From Pseudoalteromonas umbrosa (GTDB taxonomy: Bacteria; Pseudomonadota; Gammaproteobacteria; Enterobacterales; Alteromonadaceae): a DNA stretch of 64,000 nucleotides. The notes under the pieces are model-generated. The model worked only from the letters and a program-made list of their open reading frames with translations. It did no database searches and had not been told where the DNA came from. The DNA is taken from contig NZ_JASJUU010000001.1 of the NCBI RefSeq assembly GCF_030125375.1, positions 911,255 through 975,254 on the forward strand, in the 5' to 3' direction. The position numbers and the translations under genes are program-made. Each line of letters opens with the position of its first letter. Positions within the stretch are counted from its first letter, which is position 1. Below are positions 17,975 through 27,157 of this stretch, piece by piece.

Positions 17975-19192
17975 ATGAGAAAGTCTATTATGTTTATGTC
18001 GGTTCTATCGGCAATAAGTATTCAATCAGTAGCAGCACATACTCACAGCACCGGTTTTTATGCAGACAAAGAGAGTAATCAAGTAATTACATTTGCTCCT
18101 CAGTCTATGAAGCTTAAAGAAATACTAAATACAATTGGCGATAGCCCTTATCCAATTGATAAGGCTGGTCAAGGGCAAGTGTATGTTACAACAAGAAACA
18201 CACAATCACTGGATATAATTTCAAGTTCAACATTAGAAATAGGGGATGTAATTCCTCTTAGCCATTATCCTCGTTCGGTTACTTATAACAACAGTAAAAA
18301 GTTAGCAGCTGTATCAGGAACAAAAAAAGCAGTAACAAGCATTATTGATACAACTACAAATGAGGTTGTTGCAACAGTGGGTAATGAGGCGATTATTACA
18401 CCAACAGATTTTGGTGGAGGCCTAGCTACTGGCCATCCTTATTGGTTAAGCGACTCTTTGTTTTTAATTTTAGATAGAGCTAGGAGGTCTCTGGAATTAT
18501 ATGAGGTTTCATCTCATCAGGGGGAATATGTTGTTTCTCACAAATTCTCTCTTGCGACGCCAACATCTGTACATCATATATTAGCAGCACCAAATACAAG
18601 TGGCTCTGATCAAGATGTATTTTATGCTGTACTAGAAGGGGCCCCTAAACAAGGGATAGCTCCTGGGGTTATGGCATTTGAGCTGTCAGATAAGAAAATC
18701 TATCAAAAACAAATTAAGTTGGTCCCAACGTTAGACATAGATGTACAAAAAATGGGGGCGCATCATGCGTCATTTCACCCTGATGGCGTTCACATATACT
18801 TAGGCTCAAATGAAGGAAAAACATATGTAATCAATAAGGTATCTATGGAGATTGTATCTATTATAGAAACTGGTACAGGGAATGGACATACAACGATGAT
18901 CCCAGGTCGAATGTTAGCGGTGTCGACAAATCACACAGACACATTTATGACTGTAATTGATTTAAACACGCATAGTAAAATTGCAAATATTGATGTAAGT
19001 CCACCAGCTTCTTCGCCAAGTCGAAAAACACAATCACATACATCGTCTTTTGATCCTCGCAACGATAGGTATTTTTATACTGCCGCCAGTGATGATGGTC
19101 GAATTATTGAAATTGACCTTGAAACACTTACTATTTCTCGCGAAATTGATATGCCTGGAAGTTACCCAATACAGGGGACTTATATTTGGTAA
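17975..19192 (+). CDS. Secreted YncE-like beta-propeller protein rich in histidines
   Basis: 405 residues with a cleavable signal peptide (cleavage probably after SVAA). The mature protein starts with HTHS. Repeated beta strands of the type VYVTTRNTQSLDIIS and IYLGSNEGKTYVINK are those of a seven-bladed YncE/Lactonase-type propeller. Histidines fall in short motifs in several blades (GHPYW, VHHI, GAHHASFHPDG, GNGHTT, STNHTD, QSHTSSFDP), suggesting a metal or redox cofactor in the centre. Such propellers in the periplasm often bind metal or act as scaffold. No partner gene is adjacent. Function unknown. Confidence 0.7.
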   Translation: MRKSIMFMSVLSAISIQSVAAHTHSTGFYADKESNQVITFAPQSMKLKEILNTIGDSPYPIDKAGQGQVYVTTRNTQSLDIISSSTLEIGDVIPLSHYPRSVTYNNSKKLAAVSGTKKAVTSIIDTTTNEVVATVGNEAIITPTDFGGGLATGHPYWLSDSLFLILDRARRSLELYEVSSHQGEYVVSHKFSLATPTSVHHILAAPNTSGSDQDVFYAVLEGAPKQGIAPGVMAFELSDKKIYQKQIKLVPTLDIDVQKMGAHHASFHPDGVHIYLGSNEGKTYVINKVSMEIVSIIETGTGNGHTTMIPGRMLAVSTNHTDTFMTVIDLNTHSKIANIDVSPPASSPSRKTQSHTSSFDPRNDRYFYTAASDDGRIIEIDLETLTISREIDMPGSYPIQGTYIW

Positions 19193-19207
19193 TATAATAG
19201 TTAAAAA

Positions 19208-19240
19208 GCACTGCCAAATTTAACAGGCAGTGCGTTCTTC
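19208..19240 (+). terminator. Terminator hairpin
   Basis: Perfect 8-bp stem GCACTGCC (19208-19215) / GGCAGTGC (19226-19233), 10-base loop, followed by GTTCTTC. It ends the propeller gene. Confidence 0.7.
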
Positions 19241-19459
19241 ACTGTCTAAGCCAGACTTCAAACCAAACTCATTAAATCTAAATTTTATTTAATTTATTCT
19301 ATTTTATTTTTGTTTTTGACTCTAATGAAAATTAAGTTGAATTTTATTAAAATCACTATTTAAATATGAGGTTGCGTATAGCCAAGGGGTAAACCAGCTT
19401 ATTTTAGAGGTGAATTAATTAAATCATTAAGTGTGGATAGTGATTAAAATATTTTATTA

Positions 19460-20644
19460 ATGAAGTTGGATAGCGCTGAAATTGAACAAATAGAAAAAAT
19501 TTCATCAATCGATATAGGAAATAATGATGCCATTTATAGGCTCGATTCAATTGAAAAGAATAGTTCCTCTAAAATAACTGATGAAGTCTATATACCTCAA
19601 AAAGATAGTAGTGATCCTAGGTATGAGAAATTAAAAAATAACGAGGTCATAAATTCTGATGCTAAATTAATACAGTTTGAATTGGTATCAGAGCCGGATA
19701 ATAGGGCATTGAAGTTTGTATTACAGATTCTGGTATAGCCGGCGAACACAATGAGTTTTCAACAACAAGTTTAGACAGCACCCATAACAGTTATGTTGAA
19801 TTTTGTTATAACGATAGTGCCGATCATGTTACCGCGTTTTTAGGTGTTATTTCTGCAAACGAAAATGAACAAGCCATTGTTGGTATTGTACAAAGTGGCG
19901 CTTTTGACCTTTTTATTCAGAAGCTTTCTTTATCTAGTGATAGAGAAAATTCAGAGGTTAGGCGCTCAGACTTAATTTAGTCAATCGAGATTTGTGCCAG
20001 TCGAGGGATATACATTATAAATATTTCACTGGCTGATCAGTTTTATTCCAAAGCATTACGAGGTTGTGATTGATAGGGTAATCAGTGCAGGCATTTTAAT
20101 TATTGCTGAAGCAGGAAATTATGACTCAACAAGCCGACCGGATATTGATGCTCCTTTGTATCCGGCTGCTTATAGAAGCGTGATGTCAGTCGGAGCAGTT
20201 GATGAAAATAAGTTGCAAACGAGATTTTCTCCTGTTAACCCAATTCTTGAAATATGTGCACTAGGTAGTAAGACTCTGTCTACTATTGATAGCACTTATA
20301 GAGAAATAAACGACTTTTACTATCAAACTAACGAAGGTGTTTTTAAACAATCAAATCGATTTGCTTTTACTAAAGTGAATATCGGGACGACCCCGATGTC
20401 ATATAAATCTAGACTTGAGCCTGCGTGTTTTCAAAGTTTGAGCTTGGAAACTTTTCATACTAATTTTATCAGCTGACTTTCAATGACTCTAAAGGGTATA
20501 GCTAAGTTAGATACTGCAACAAAAGCCTTTAAAGAATCAGGAGGAAATGCGCTTTTCACATACTTCGATATACCCGTTATGTTGATTACGGGGCATCATG
20601 AATTTGGCTACGCCACCTTTATCGTACTGCATTTCAGACAATAA
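19460..20644 (+). pseudogene. Degraded subtilisin-like (S8) serine protease
   Basis: Pieces of one subtilase are spread over at least four frames. Frame 1 (19460-19738) gives a propeptide-like segment. A frameshift leads to CITDSGIAGEHNEF, the catalytic-Asp region (DTGI type). Next comes a decayed His region reading DHVTAFLGVIS instead of HGTHVAGxIx, then CASRGIYIINISLAD (the VINMSLG strand). From about 20066 another frame shows AGILIIAEAGN (oxyanion Asn), YPAAYRSVMSVGAVD and FSPVN. The GTSMAAPH nucleophile motif is not found, and a final piece (20483-20644) resembles a subtilase C-terminus. Multiple stops and lost active-site residues make it non-functional. Its AT-rich base use matches the surrounding accessory stretch. 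Confidence 0.8.
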
Positions 20645-20903
20645 ATATTTCAGGTAAGATTGATTGTTATAGGTAATAGTCATTCAGATAGGCTAAATAA
20701 ATTTGTGACCTACTTGTTTTTAATATTCTGACTAATTGGCATACGTATCTAAATATTTCATTACACTGTATTGGCTTAGACACCACTCTTGTGTTCCGCA
20801 CAACCATCGAATTAGTTCCTCGATTAATGGGGACTTGAAACTTCAGCTATACTATACCAGCTAGTTTGTTTATAAATCATTGGCGTAAAACTGTGTTGGT
20901 AAT

Positions 20904-21863
20904 ATGTGTATGCGATTTATTAAGGTTACACTCTATCTATGTATGTGTTGGCTATTTTTGTCAAACACATACGCATCAAACAAAACAGATGTAATCTCTA
21001 TTCCTTTAAATAACTGGATGAGCCAGCGAGTACTTTCTCATGCTTTAGGCAATATTATTGAGGGCTACGGCTATACAGTCACATATCATGATATGCCTGC
21101 AAGCGATCAATGGGGCGCGATGCAAAAAGGTTTAGTTCACTTTCAAATTGAAATTTGGCAACAGTCAATGTCGGGCCAGTATAATAGGATGGTCGCTAAT
21201 AACATGATAGTAGATTTAGGCGTACATAGTGTCGTTGTACGTGAGGAGTGGTGGTACCCTAAATATGTAGAAGAGTTGTGCCCTGGTTTACCAGACTGGC
21301 AGGCACTTAATAAGTGTTCAAAGCTGTTTTCTAAAGACTCTGATCCGTCAAAAGGGGTGTTTTATACTATTGATTGGAATTATCAAGATGCCGATCTGAT
21401 CAGAGCATTGGACATGAATTTTACGATTGAAAGGTTGCAAAATGAAGAAGCTCTTTGGCAAAAACTTGAAGAGGCTTGGTTAAATAAAAAGCCCATAATA
21501 CTGATCAATTGGACGCCAAATTGGACTGATTTACATATTCCTGGTCGTTTTGTCGAGTTTCCGACTTATTCTATAGAGTGTGAAACTGATGTCAGTTGGG
21601 GTATAAACCCAAACCTGTTGCATGATTGTGGTAACCCCAAAAAAGGGTGGTTAAGAAAAGCTGGGTGGCCACAGTTAGAAAAGTCATATCCATGTGTTTA
21701 TGATTTGATAAAAAAAATTGATTTTTCGCAAAGAATGATAGCGGACGCTGCATCTTTTGCCGTTTTTGATGGTAATAGTGAGGCTAAAGCTGCAAAGCGA
21801 TGGGCCATTAAGTACCGTAATGATATTGCCAAGTGGGTGGATACCTCGTGTTCTACACAATAG
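20904..21863 (+). CDS. Orphan glycine-betaine/choline-type ABC substrate-binding protein (OpuAC family)
   Basis: 319 residues with an N-terminal signal peptide (LYLCMCWLFLSNTYAS). The mature protein has features of OpuAC/ProX binding proteins: an N-terminal strand followed by NWMSQRVLSHALGNIIEGYGY, a QWGAMQKGLVHFQIEIW motif (typical W-A-G---D---W box), and Trp-rich ligand contacts (REEWWYP, NWTPNW). No permease or ATPase gene is next to it, so it either supplies a transporter encoded elsewhere or acts as a sensor. The start at 20904 or at ATG 20910 is equally possible. Substrate is probably a quaternary amine, by family only. Confidence 0.8.
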   Translation: MCMRFIKVTLYLCMCWLFLSNTYASNKTDVISIPLNNWMSQRVLSHALGNIIEGYGYTVTYHDMPASDQWGAMQKGLVHFQIEIWQQSMSGQYNRMVANNMIVDLGVHSVVVREEWWYPKYVEELCPGLPDWQALNKCSKLFSKDSDPSKGVFYTIDWNYQDADLIRALDMNFTIERLQNEEALWQKLEEAWLNKKPIILINWTPNWTDLHIPGRFVEFPTYSIECETDVSWGINPNLLHDCGNPKKGWLRKAGWPQLEKSYPCVYDLIKKIDFSQRMIADAASFAVFDGNSEAKAAKRWAIKYRNDIAKWVDTSCSTQ

Positions 21864-21931
21864 ATATCACATAGCTATATTTTTCATAAAATCAATAGAT
21901 TATCAAAGTTGGTATATAGTTTAATAAGTCG

Positions 21932-22138
21932 TTAACTGATTACTAGTTGTGGTGTGCCATTATCGCTTACGCATTTGTAATATGCAGTTTGCACTGAACG
22001 AGGATTGTAATGCTCTTCACTCCAAGCAACTTTTCCTTGTTTATAACATAGTACATAAGTAGATGTACGGGCTTGTGCAGATGAATACGCTGAGCACATC
22101 ATAAAGGTTAGCAGTGTCAGTAAAAACGACTTTATCAT
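21932..22138 (-). CDS. Small secreted protein of unknown function
   Basis: 68 residues. Residues 1-23 are a clear signal peptide (LLTLLTFMMCSAYSSAQA). The mature part is about 45 residues with two cysteines (YVLCYKQG and YYKCVSD) that could form one disulfide, and a KVAWSEEHYNPRS segment. No family recognised. It is convergent with the OpuAC gene, and the spacing suggests its own promoter. Coding is supported by the well-formed signal peptide. Confidence 0.6.
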   Translation of the reverse strand: MIKSFLLTLLTFMMCSAYSSAQARTSTYVLCYKQGKVAWSEEHYNPRSVQTAYYKCVSDNGTPQLVIS

Positions 22139-22381
22139 TATTCTTATCTCTATTATTCAGTAAATTTAAATCTGTAGAGCATTCTTGAACATATTTGCAC
22201 TTTTGTAAATCTTTTGTTTTGAAAATGAGTATTTTAATTATAATTTTTAAATTTTTGCGAGTTGCTATGTGGTCTTAACAGGCTATGCAGCTTTTAAATT
22301 GCGTGGTTAGTGTAATTGTTAACTAAACAGCCCCAAATAAATGTTGAGGCTGGTTTTAGTGATTTGATTACAGTAGAAAGG

Positions 22382-23194
22382 TTAGCTTAGTGCCATATTA
22401 CCAGCCATGATCACCAGTAATGCGGCAAATATTTTCTTTACAGTAGATACTGGTAGATGGTTAGTTGCTTTTGCGCCTAATGGTGCAGTAAACCAAGATG
22501 TGCATACGATACCAAGTAATGCTGGTAAATACACAAACCCTAAAAATCCATCGTCAACGCTAAAGTGATTTACTCCTGAGCTGATATAACCTACAGAGCC
22601 AAACAAAGCTATTACTATGCCACACGTAGATGAACAACCTATTGCTTTTTTCATGTTAACAGAAAAATATGTAAGTAAGGGCACAAGTAAAGCGCCACCG
22701 CCAATACCAATCATGGCAGACAATCCGCCTGTGATGGTTGTGAAAATGGTTAAAATGCCTTTATTTGGCATTAGACGCTTTTCGTTTTCTTCGCGTTTAT
22801 TACTGCTATAGAGCATTTTAAGAGCAATCAGCGTAACACATAAAGCAAATACCCCTTTCACTACTTCCTCTGGCAGTAAGGAAGCCATAAAGCCGCTGAG
22901 TAAAGCACCAAACGCGACGCCTGTCATGATCCAAGGTGCCAATTCCCATGGCACATTTCCATTTTTATGATGTGCAAGTGCTGAGGAAGTCGATGTAAAT
23001 AATATCGACGCAAGTGAGGTTGCTATGGCCGCTATAACAACTTGGTTAGGTGGTAGTATTTCAAACTGAAGTAAAATAATACTCAAAATTGGTACTATCA
23101 CCAACCCGCCCCCGATACCAAGCAAACCAGCGAGGAAGCCAACACCACTGCCAAGCAATGCGCAGTATAGGATCAACAAAAGCAATTCACTCAT
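22382..23194 (-). CDS. TSUP (TauE/SafE) family membrane transporter
   Basis: 270 residues, about 8 transmembrane helices, in two repeated halves each with the family glycine motif (GFLAGLLGIGGGLVIVPIL near residue 20 and GLSAMIGIGGGALLVPLL near 160). TSUP proteins export sulfite, sulfonates or related organic anions. The length is normal for the family. A perfect 20-bp palindrome lies 77 bp upstream of the start, probably an operator. It is divergent from mesX, whose product works in methionine synthesis, which fits a sulfur-related role, but the substrate is not determined. Confidence 0.88.
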   Translation of the reverse strand: MSELLLLILYCALLGSGVGFLAGLLGIGGGLVIVPILSIILLQFEILPPNQVVIAAIATSLASILFTSTSSALAHHKNGNVPWELAPWIMTGVAFGALLSGFMASLLPEEVVKGVFALCVTLIALKMLYSSNKREENEKRLMPNKGILTIFTTITGGLSAMIGIGGGALLVPLLTYFSVNMKKAIGCSSTCGIVIALFGSVGYISSGVNHFSVDDGFLGFVYLPALLGIVCTSWFTAPLGAKATNHLPVSTVKKIFAALLVIMAGNMALS

Positions 23195-23270
23195 TCAACT
23201 TATCTCTTATTATAATTTAGGTTGCAATACTACAGCATTGAAATGGGGCTAGCATCTCGTATTTTTAGAA

Positions 23271-23290
23271 TTGAAAATACGTATTTTCAA
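23271..23290. promoter_or_regulatory. Perfect 20-bp palindrome, probable operator
   Basis: TTGAAAATACGTATTTTCAA is a perfect palindrome with no loop, so it is a protein-binding site rather than a terminator. It stands 77 bp upstream of the TSUP start. The regulator is unknown. Confidence 0.6.
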
Positions 23291-23446
23291 TCGAAAATTT
23301 CATAATGTGACGTCTAAAGCTAATTTAAATCAATGGTTTATATGGCTATAGGTATTGGTTTTATGATGTATTAATTTTTCTCATGTCCAATTTGAATTAA
23401 TAACATTTTTAAATTTTTAGCTATAAGAGTATAAATAACTCATCGC

Positions 23447-23470
23447 ATAGCTCTAGACGTCTAAAAGTCC
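23447..23470 (+). promoter_or_regulatory. MetJ operator (met box array)
   Basis: A perfect met box AGACGTCT stands at 23455-23462. It is flanked in register by two degenerate boxes, ATAGCTCT and AAAAGTCC, each 5 of 8 matches. MetJ binds tandem 8-mers, so this three-box array is a credible methionine-repressor operator. A TATAAA-like -10 at 23430-23435 would place the start site next to it. It governs the mesX gene downstream. Confidence 0.75.
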
Positions 23471-23599
23471 AAAGGTATTAAATCTTAAATTCACCATTGG
23501 GTCGTATTTAAGGAGGATAAGCCGCAGCTTGAAATAAAAAGCCCGATAGAGCGAGACATAAATTTAGGGTCACCTAACCAATTTGGATGTAAGAACACT

Positions 23600-24574
23600 A
23601 TGAGCAAAGAATTCACATTTACAATCAAAAGCCTCCGTTTAGACGAAAATTATCACCCTGCAAATAGCACGCGTATTACGACTAACTTCGCAAATTTAGC
23701 AAGAGGTGAAAGCCGCCAAGCTAATCTGCGTAACGCATTGAAGATGATTGATAACAGTTTTAATGCGCTGGCACATTGGGACAATGCGCAGGGCGACCGC
23801 TATTCAGTAGAGCTTGAAATTGTCTCTGTGGATATTGATGTGGATGGCGGTGGAGAAACGTTTCCTTCTATCGAGGTATTAAAAACGTATGTCATAGATA
23901 ATAAGACTGGCGAGCGTATAGAGGGAATTGTTGGTAACAACTTTTCATCCTATGTACGAGATTACGATTTCAGCGTTAGACTGCTTGCTTACAATAAAGA
24001 TAAGCCACAGTTCAGTATTCCTGAAGACTTCGGTGATTTGCACGGAAAGCTGTTTCAATATTTCGTGAATTCTGAGGCGTATAAGCAAAACTTTAAAAAG
24101 CCACCTGTGATTTGTTTAAGTGTTTCAGATAATAAAACATATCACAGAACTGACAATCAACATCCAGTGTTGGGCTTTGAATACTTGCCAAATGAGTCGT
24201 CATTAACTGAGCAGTACTTTAAAAAAATGGGCTTACAGGTACGTTATTTCATGCCGCCAAACAGCGCTGCACCATTTGCATTTTACTTCTTCGGTGACTT
24301 GCTAAATGATTACTCAAACTTGGAGCTTATCAGCACAATCAGTACGATGGGTACATTCCAAAGAATTTATCGCCCAGAAATTTATAATGCCAATGCCATC
24401 GCTGGTGCTGTTTATAAGCCAAACTTGAAAAACTTAGATCACTCGCTCACACAGATTGTGTATGACCGGGAAGAGCGTAGTCGCCTTGCGATTGAGCAGG
24501 GTAAATTTGCTGAAGAGCACTTTATTAAACCGTACCAAACTATCCTTGAGCAGTGGTCAGCGAATTACGCTTAG
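23600..24574 (+). CDS. mesX: MesX (DUF1852), accessory of folate-independent methionine synthase MesD
   Basis: 324 residues matching the DUF1852 family along its length (N-terminal FTIKSLRLDENYHPANSTRI, central PPVICLSVSDNKTYHRT, C-terminal YRPEIYNANAIAG and REERSRLAIEQGKFAEEHF). DUF1852 proteins, named MesX, are putative oxygenases needed by the short methionine synthase MesD, and are normally encoded beside it. Here no mesD is adjacent: the next gene is a convergent peroxiredoxin. The perfect MetJ box about 138 bp upstream independently supports a methionine role. Family assignment is from memory of the motifs. Confidence 0.8.
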   Translation: MSKEFTFTIKSLRLDENYHPANSTRITTNFANLARGESRQANLRNALKMIDNSFNALAHWDNAQGDRYSVELEIVSVDIDVDGGGETFPSIEVLKTYVIDNKTGERIEGIVGNNFSSYVRDYDFSVRLLAYNKDKPQFSIPEDFGDLHGKLFQYFVNSEAYKQNFKKPPVICLSVSDNKTYHRTDNQHPVLGFEYLPNESSLTEQYFKKMGLQVRYFMPPNSAAPFAFYFFGDLLNDYSNLELISTISTMGTFQRIYRPEIYNANAIAGAVYKPNLKNLDHSLTQIVYDREERSRLAIEQGKFAEEHFIKPYQTILEQWSANYA

Positions 24575-24625
24575 TAGGGACTTGACTAGGTAAGAGCAAA
24601 CGCATCAGCCCTAGTACTTTAATAA

Positions 24626-24656
24626 GTCAAACGAAAGAATGGTTCTTTCGTTTGAC
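24626..24656. terminator. Bidirectional hairpin between convergent genes
   Basis: Perfect 14-bp stem GTCAAACGAAAGAA (24626-24639) / TTCTTTCGTTTGAC (24643-24656) with a 3-base loop. It sits between the mesX and peroxiredoxin stops and likely ends both transcripts, though T runs are poor. Confidence 0.65.
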
Positions 24657-24667
24657 GATATCAGTGA

Positions 24668-25141
24668 TTAAAGTGCTTCTAAAATTACTTCTGCTTTACT
24701 GACTTCAAATGTTTTTGGTGCTTCAACATTTAGTTGGGTTACAACACCGTTCTCGACAACCATCGCATAGCGTTGTGAGCGCACGCCACCAAAAGTCTCA
24801 GTATCCATTTCAAGGCCTAATGCTTTGGTAAAGCTTGCATCGCCATCGCCCAACATTAATAGCGCTTCAGCATTGTGTGCTTCGCCCCAAGCCTTCATAA
24901 CAAAAGCATCGTTGACTGATACACAAATAATGCTATCAACGCCTTTTGCTTTAATTTTATCAGCAAGTGCGACGAAACCCGGTAAATGCGAAGCAGAACA
25001 GGTTGGTGTGAAAGCACCAGGTACAGCAAAAACCACTACTTTTTTATTTGCAAAAAGCGCATCTGATGTATGGTTTTGCATACCATCAGCAGTAAGTTCT
25101 GTTAATACCGACTCAGGAATGCGTTGTCCTTGTTCAATCAT
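24668..25141 (-). CDS. Peroxiredoxin of the Prx5 type
   Basis: 157 residues, full length for the atypical Prx5 group. The peroxidatic cysteine lies in PGAFTPTCS (about residue 49), the conserved Arg in GGVRSQRYAM, and the F-V-M-K-A-W helix is typical. There is no fused glutaredoxin. It reduces hydrogen peroxide and alkyl hydroperoxides in the cytoplasm using glutathione or thioredoxin systems. Start ATG at 25141. Monocistronic; shares a hairpin terminator region with mesX. Confidence 0.93.
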   Translation of the reverse strand: MIEQGQRIPESVLTELTADGMQNHTSDALFANKKVVVFAVPGAFTPTCSASHLPGFVALADKIKAKGVDSIICVSVNDAFVMKAWGEAHNAEALLMLGDGDASFTKALGLEMDTETFGGVRSQRYAMVVENGVVTQLNVEAPKTFEVSKAEVILEAL

Positions 25142-25283
25142 TGTTTTTTCTCTATTAGATTAAGATGTTTGCAAGTGTAGTATGTAAAAGCAAAGATAAA
25201 AACCGATAATGTGAAGGGTTATTTAAGCAGCCTAGTAATTGATTTTTATAGGCTGCTTAAATTATCAGCAAATAGGGTGGAGG

Positions 25284-26957
25284 CTACTGCTTTTGCATAT
25301 ATGCGTCGTTGTGCACGTTTGCGGCACGACCCGACGGATCCGCATTGTTCTCAAAGCTTGCATCCCAAGCAAGTGCTTCAGGCGTAGAACACGCAACAGA
25401 TTTGCCATGAGGCACACATTTAGCTGCGGCATCTCCCGGGAAATGCTCTTCGAAGATGGTTCTATAGAAGTACGCTTCTTTACTGTCGGGCGTATTAATT
25501 GGGAAACGATAATGTGCATTCGCTATATCTTGATCAGACACTTGTGCCTCAGCGTAATCACGTAACGAGTCAATCCAAGAATACCCAACGCCATCTGAGA
25601 ATTGCTCTTTTTGACGCCAAAGCACATCATCAGGGATATAACCATCAAAGCCTTCGCGGATCACATGTTTTTCAATACGGCCATCCTTACACATCTTATA
25701 TTCAGGATTGGTACGCATGGCGATATCTACAAACTCTTTATCCAAAAAAGGTACTCTTGCTTCAACACCCCAAGCGGCCATAGATTTGTTCGCACGCAGG
25801 CAATCAAACATGTGTAACTTTGATACTTTACGGTTAAGCTCTTCGTGGAACTCTTTACTGTTCGGTGCTTTGTGGAAATACAAATAGCCACCAAATAGCT
25901 CGTCCGCCCCCTCACCAGATAACACCATTTTGATCCCCATGGCTTTGATATACCTTGCCATTAAATACATGGGCGTGGATGCACGAATAGTCGTTACATC
26001 GTATGTTTCCAGATGATATACAACTTCTTTAAGCGCATCTAAACCTTGTTGTACTGTAAAATGAATAGGGTGGTGAACGGTACCAATTTGGTCAGCAACT
26101 TTTTGTGCTGCGGCTAAATCTGGCGATCCCTTAAGACCAATAGAGAAAGAGTGCAATTTGGGCCACCATGCATCACTGGCATCATTGTCTTCAATTCGTT
26201 TAGCGGCATATTGTTGAGTAATTGCAGAGATAACAGATGAGTCTAAGCCACCAGATAAAAGTACGCCATAAGGCACGTCACACATCAGTTGTCTTTTAAC
26301 AGCTGCTTCTAAGCCATTTTTAACATCGAGTGCACTTGCTGGGTTATCCTTGACGGCATCATAGTTTTGCCAGTCACGTTGATAGTATTTGTGATACGTG
26401 CCTTCTTTTGAATATAAGTAATGACCGGGAGGAAACTCTTCTATTTGATTACAAATTGGCGTTAGGGCTTTCATTTCACTGGCAACATAAAAATTACCGT
26501 GTTGGTCGCGACCGGTATACAGTGGAATTATCCCTATATGATCTCGACCAATAAGATAAGCGTCTTGCTCTTCGTCATACAAACAAAAAGCAAAAATACC
26601 GTTCAAATCATCTAAAAACTCTGGTCCTTTTTGCTTGTATAGTGCCAGAATAACCTCACAGTCAGACTTAGTTTGAAATTCGAATGGGGCTTCTAATTGC
26701 TCAGCCAGTGCTTTGTGGTTATAGATTTCACCATTGACTGCTAAAACATGGGTTTTCTCTGGGTTATAAAGAGGTTGTGCACCACTGGCGACACCGACGA
26801 TAGCAAGTCGTTCGTGTACTAAAATAGCTTTGTCGCTTGAATATACCCCTGACCAGTCTGGTCCTCGGTGTCTAAGTTTTTTAGACATTTCTATTGCTTG
26901 TGCTCTGAGCTTATCAGCTGAGCCTTGAATTTCTAATACACCAAATATTGAACACAT
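25284..26957 (-). CDS. asnB: Asparagine synthase B (glutamine-hydrolysing)
   Basis: 557 residues, close to E. coli AsnB (554). It starts MCSIFGVLE, where Cys2 becomes the N-terminal nucleophile of the class II glutaminase domain, followed by RHRGPDWSG and VNGEIYNH. The synthetase domain shows the PP-loop LLSGGLDSSVISA near residue 235 and LSGEGADELFGGY. It makes asparagine from aspartate, glutamine and ATP. GAGGGT stands at proper distance before the ATG. Monocistronic; no regulator seen nearby. Confidence 0.97.
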   Translation of the reverse strand: MCSIFGVLEIQGSADKLRAQAIEMSKKLRHRGPDWSGVYSSDKAILVHERLAIVGVASGAQPLYNPEKTHVLAVNGEIYNHKALAEQLEAPFEFQTKSDCEVILALYKQKGPEFLDDLNGIFAFCLYDEEQDAYLIGRDHIGIIPLYTGRDQHGNFYVASEMKALTPICNQIEEFPPGHYLYSKEGTYHKYYQRDWQNYDAVKDNPASALDVKNGLEAAVKRQLMCDVPYGVLLSGGLDSSVISAITQQYAAKRIEDNDASDAWWPKLHSFSIGLKGSPDLAAAQKVADQIGTVHHPIHFTVQQGLDALKEVVYHLETYDVTTIRASTPMYLMARYIKAMGIKMVLSGEGADELFGGYLYFHKAPNSKEFHEELNRKVSKLHMFDCLRANKSMAAWGVEARVPFLDKEFVDIAMRTNPEYKMCKDGRIEKHVIREGFDGYIPDDVLWRQKEQFSDGVGYSWIDSLRDYAEAQVSDQDIANAHYRFPINTPDSKEAYFYRTIFEEHFPGDAAAKCVPHGKSVACSTPEALAWDASFENNADPSGRAANVHNDAYMQKQ

Positions 26958-27157
26958 AGTACCCTCATTCCTGTTACGACACCCAGCTGTTATGCACTGA
27001 CTTGGTGGCTTATCACTGCGATATATTGTTATTTTTTATAAAGCTTAAACTATAACTAACAGAAAACTTTGGCTAAGTCACACAGAAAATTTTAAACATA
27101 AAAGAAGGAAATAGAGGGACGTTTTGGTGCATTTCTGCACCAAAATAAAGCAAGGTC

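Noticed and set aside
14850..20644. A full RiPP or bacteriocin cluster around the double-glycine peptide
   Set aside because: No modification enzyme, ABC exporter or immunity gene is found. The propeller and Amt fusion are unrelated to peptide maturation, and the subtilase is dead.
23600..24574. mesX gene possibly fused to or adjacent to a split mesD
   Set aside because: No MesD-like sequence lies on either side; the next gene is a convergent peroxiredoxin and the upstream gene is a divergent TSUP transporter.
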